NCBI GenBank assembly: GCA_026985515.1
Contig: JALSQH010000171.1
Location: 1 to 8,396, forward strand
Reading direction: 5' to 3'
Length of the DNA: 8,396 nt
Origin: a bacterium
GTDB taxonomy: Bacteria > JALSQH01
Below, one piece after another: positions 6,606 through 8,396 of the stretch (position 1 is its first letter; each line of letters starts with the position of its first letter). The position numbers and the translations under genes are program-made. The notes beneath the pieces are model-generated. The model made no database searches. It was not told the origin of the DNA and saw only the letters and a list, made by a program, of their open reading frames with translations.

Positions 6606-8396
6606 TTACTTAACCGGTAAGTAATTCAAAAGGCTATCGTATTGACGATAACTTTCTTTCAAAGCTTCTTTTAATACCTGCCCAAGGTCGAAAGGGTTGC
6701 CTCCACCTATTCCATCCAGCCTCCTTGTGGTCATCATTATTTTTGCAGTGGTTTCCGGTTCCCCTCCCAGTTCGTAAAGTCTTGCATACATCTTACTTAT
6801 TAACATTGCGCTTCTTAACAACGCCGTGTAGGCAATAATTCCATACTCCCTTTCAAACTCAGGACCCGTCGCATTGTAAACAAGCTTTGGTACTATCCTC
6901 TCATCAAGCATCCATAGTGGCCACATACCCAGATATGCTCCCGCCCGGACAAGTTCACTTCCAGCATCAGAATTCTCAATTAAAAGAGCAACAACTTTAC
7001 CTGAAACATTACTGGAACATACCTCCCCCAGTGCTATCTCTGCAACCATCTTTGTAAGGGTTGAGGTATCAGGCGATTTAACTATCTCATATAAAAGTGG
7101 CCAGCTATCTGTTATCTTATTCCTCCCTGCATAATATATTGCAAGTCTGAGTACCTCCTCATTCAACTCAAAATCCAGATCATCCCTCCTCTTCCACATT
7201 TCAAGCACTCCACCTGCAAAGCCAACCTGTCCATCTTCGTCCAGACTGAACATCTTTTCATTGAGCATATCCTCATCACCTATCACAAACCTTTTGCTTC
7301 CTCTACTTCTGTGACCTACCTCATCATAAAACTCATAATCAACCTCCACCACATCCCCAACATCACCATAATAATTACCCCTGTACTCCAGAATCCCTCC
7401 TGAAAGATAGTCGGGATACAACTCCTCTCCATTCACATAAACATGACTCCTGCTATCATCCACACCCGTACCTTTGTCTGAAACCCTTACAACTACTTCT
7501 CCTTCCCGAAAATATGTTATGGACCCTCCAGGTGGGATCATACCAACAACAGGCGGAAGGGTATCCACTACTAATTCAAACGACTTATCAGCCGTCCGGC
7601 CATATATGTCTGACACCTCTACCTCAAGTAAAATATGCCTCCCCTCTTCAGGATAAAAAATCCCATCTGAATTAAAATATGCTCCAGTCTTGGTAATTGT
7701 AAAATATTCTGTGGCATCTTCTCCATCTGCATAGATTCTTACGCTGGAGTCATCTACTGGAGCCCAGCTGATCCATTTAAGTTTTACCTCAAAGGGTATA
7801 CTTGTAATATATCCATCAGCAGGTGCAATAAGTTTCACAACCGGTGCCGAAGGATAAAGCCATACCTCACCTTCCCTTTCATCCTCTCCGAGCTTAAAAT
7901 CAAATTTACCAAACCTTCCAAAATCAAATTCCACATAATATCCAACCTTAAACCTGTAATAATCCCTCCCAAACATCACCACTCCACCATTGTCGCTCCT
8001 CCCATCCCAGCCAAGTTCCACATCATCTGTCATCTTCTTAAAAAATTTCATTAATTTCTTCTTCTTGAACTTAAACTTACACTTCCTACCATGTTTCTTC
8101 TTCTTACACTTGCAAAAATTATCAGGAAATTCTAAATATTTCTCTTCCTCAAGATGAGCAGTGGATGTGGCAGGTACATTAAAAATACCCCCTCCTGATG
8201 TCGTAATATCAACACTGTACTTCAACTTAAATGAAATGTGCTTATTCTTCTTCAGGAGGCATCCCCAGAAAAATAGATACTTGACCACGCTCTCCGCCCT
8301 GAAATACACCTGATCCACATCTTCAGGAGTAATATACGCAGGGGATGGTTCCGCCGTTACCTCTTTGAAATAAACCCACCTGAAATTCCACTTCTT
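6606..8396 (-). CDS. Ig-like domain protein with FlgD-like motif and HEAT-like C-terminus (5' end outside window)
   Basis: The frame is open from the right edge to TAA at 6606-6608, giving 596 visible codons. A GTG at 8316-8318 could be called as the start, but 26 in-frame codons without a stop lie before it, and the protein there has no signal peptide, so the true start is probably outside. Visible residue numbers count from the edge. Residues 95-121 are an extreme lysine/cysteine-rich segment. Residues about 125-160 hold WDGRSDNGG and a following beta strand, typical of FlgD-type Ig-like modules that often sit near the C-terminus of exported proteins. Two Ig-like domains follow, at about 184-280 (ending VVDTLPP) and 281-372. 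From about 373 to 596 the sequence is helical, with repeats of about 35-40 residues resembling HEAT repeats. The protein is probably exported and binds rather than catalyses. It is the first visible gene of the unit. Confidence 0.88.
   Translation of the reverse strand, partial: KKWNFRWVYFKEVTAEPSPAYITPEDVDQVYFRAESVVKYLFFWGCLLKKNKHISFKLKYSVDITTSGGGIFNVPATSTAHLEEEKYLEFPDNFCKCKKKKHGRKCKFKFKKKKLMKFFKKMTDDVELGWDGRSDNGGVVMFGRDYYRFKVGYYVEFDFGRFGKFDFKLGEDEREGEVWLYPSAPVVKLIAPADGYITSIPFEVKLKWISWAPVDDSSVRIYADGEDATEYFTITKTGAYFNSDGIFYPEEGRHILLEVEVSDIYGRTADKSFELVVDTLPPVVGMIPPGGSITYFREGEVVVRVSDKGTGVDDSRSHVYVNGEELYPDYLSGGILEYRGNYYGDVGDVVEVDYEFYDEVGHRSRGSKRFVIGDEDMLNEKMFSLDEDGQVGFAGGVLEMWKRRDDLDFELNEEVLRLAIYYAGRNKITDSWPLLYEIVKSPDTSTLTKMVAEIALGEVCSSNVSGKVVALLIENSDAGSELVRAGAYLGMWPLWMLDERIVPKLVYNATGPEFEREYGIIAYTALLRSAMLISKMYARLYELGGEPETTAKIMMTTRRLDGIGGGNPFDLGQVLKEALKESYRQYDSLLNYLPVK
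8034..8114 (-). other. Lysine/cysteine-rich segment within the Ig-like protein gene
   Basis: Twenty-seven codons contain 15 Lys, 3 Cys, 1 Arg and 1 His. The segment starts CKCKKKKHGRKC, continues KFKFKKKK and ends KFFKK, directly before the FlgD-like region. Flanking sequence (LEEEKYLEFPDNF before, MTDDVELGWDG after) is ordinary and acidic, so the segment stands out as an insert-like loop. The frame is unbroken through it. It could be a long beta hairpin with a disulfide or a charged binding loop; which one cannot be told from sequence. Confidence 0.7.

Noticed and set aside
8316-8318. GTG as the start of the Ig-like protein
   Set aside because: The frame stays open for 26 more codons to the edge with similar composition, there is no convincing ribosome binding site, and no signal peptide follows, although the domains imply export. 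Treated as an internal codon.

Overview
The window is an AT-rich stretch of bacterial DNA in which every supportable gene lies on the minus strand, so it reads right to left. It holds one transcription unit of four genes, packed with almost no spacer. Three consecutive genes start with a signal peptide ending in a lipobox cysteine, so the unit makes envelope or surface lipoproteins. None of the four can be given a catalytic function from sequence. Arginine is written mostly as AGA/AGG in the gene at the left edge, which I translated by hand, and isoleucine often as ATA. This fits an AT-rich, possibly thermophilic bacterium, but the lineage cannot be fixed from this window.

Right to left: (1) positions 8396-6606 hold the C-terminal 596 codons of a larger protein that begins outside the window. 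It has a FlgD-like turn motif (WDGRSDNGG), two Ig-like beta domains and a helical, HEAT-like C-terminus. It also has an unusual lysine/cysteine-rich insert. (2) 6592-2981 encodes a 1203-residue lipoprotein with no recognised domain and several closely spaced cysteine pairs. (3) 2978-1404 encodes a 524-residue lipoprotein whose C-terminal half looks like beta-propeller blades. (4) 1308-1 encodes a fourth protein, again a lipoprotein, open for 436 codons and running off the left edge. Genes 3 and 4 look like divergent tandem paralogs.

The junctions are tight. Gene 2 starts 13 bases after gene 1, and gene 3 starts 2 bases after gene 2 with its ribosome binding site inside the end of gene 2. The one wider gap (1309-1403) is not empty. 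It carries about 22 codons resembling the extreme C-terminus of the 1203-residue lipoprotein, ending in a stop that overlaps the ribosome binding site of gene 4. I read this as the tail of a deleted or decayed related gene.

No RNA gene, mobile element, CRISPR array, clear promoter or terminator was seen. The likely picture is a co-translated set of exported proteins that may act together at the cell surface. That joint role is inferred from gene order and shared export signals, not from any recognised enzyme or known system.
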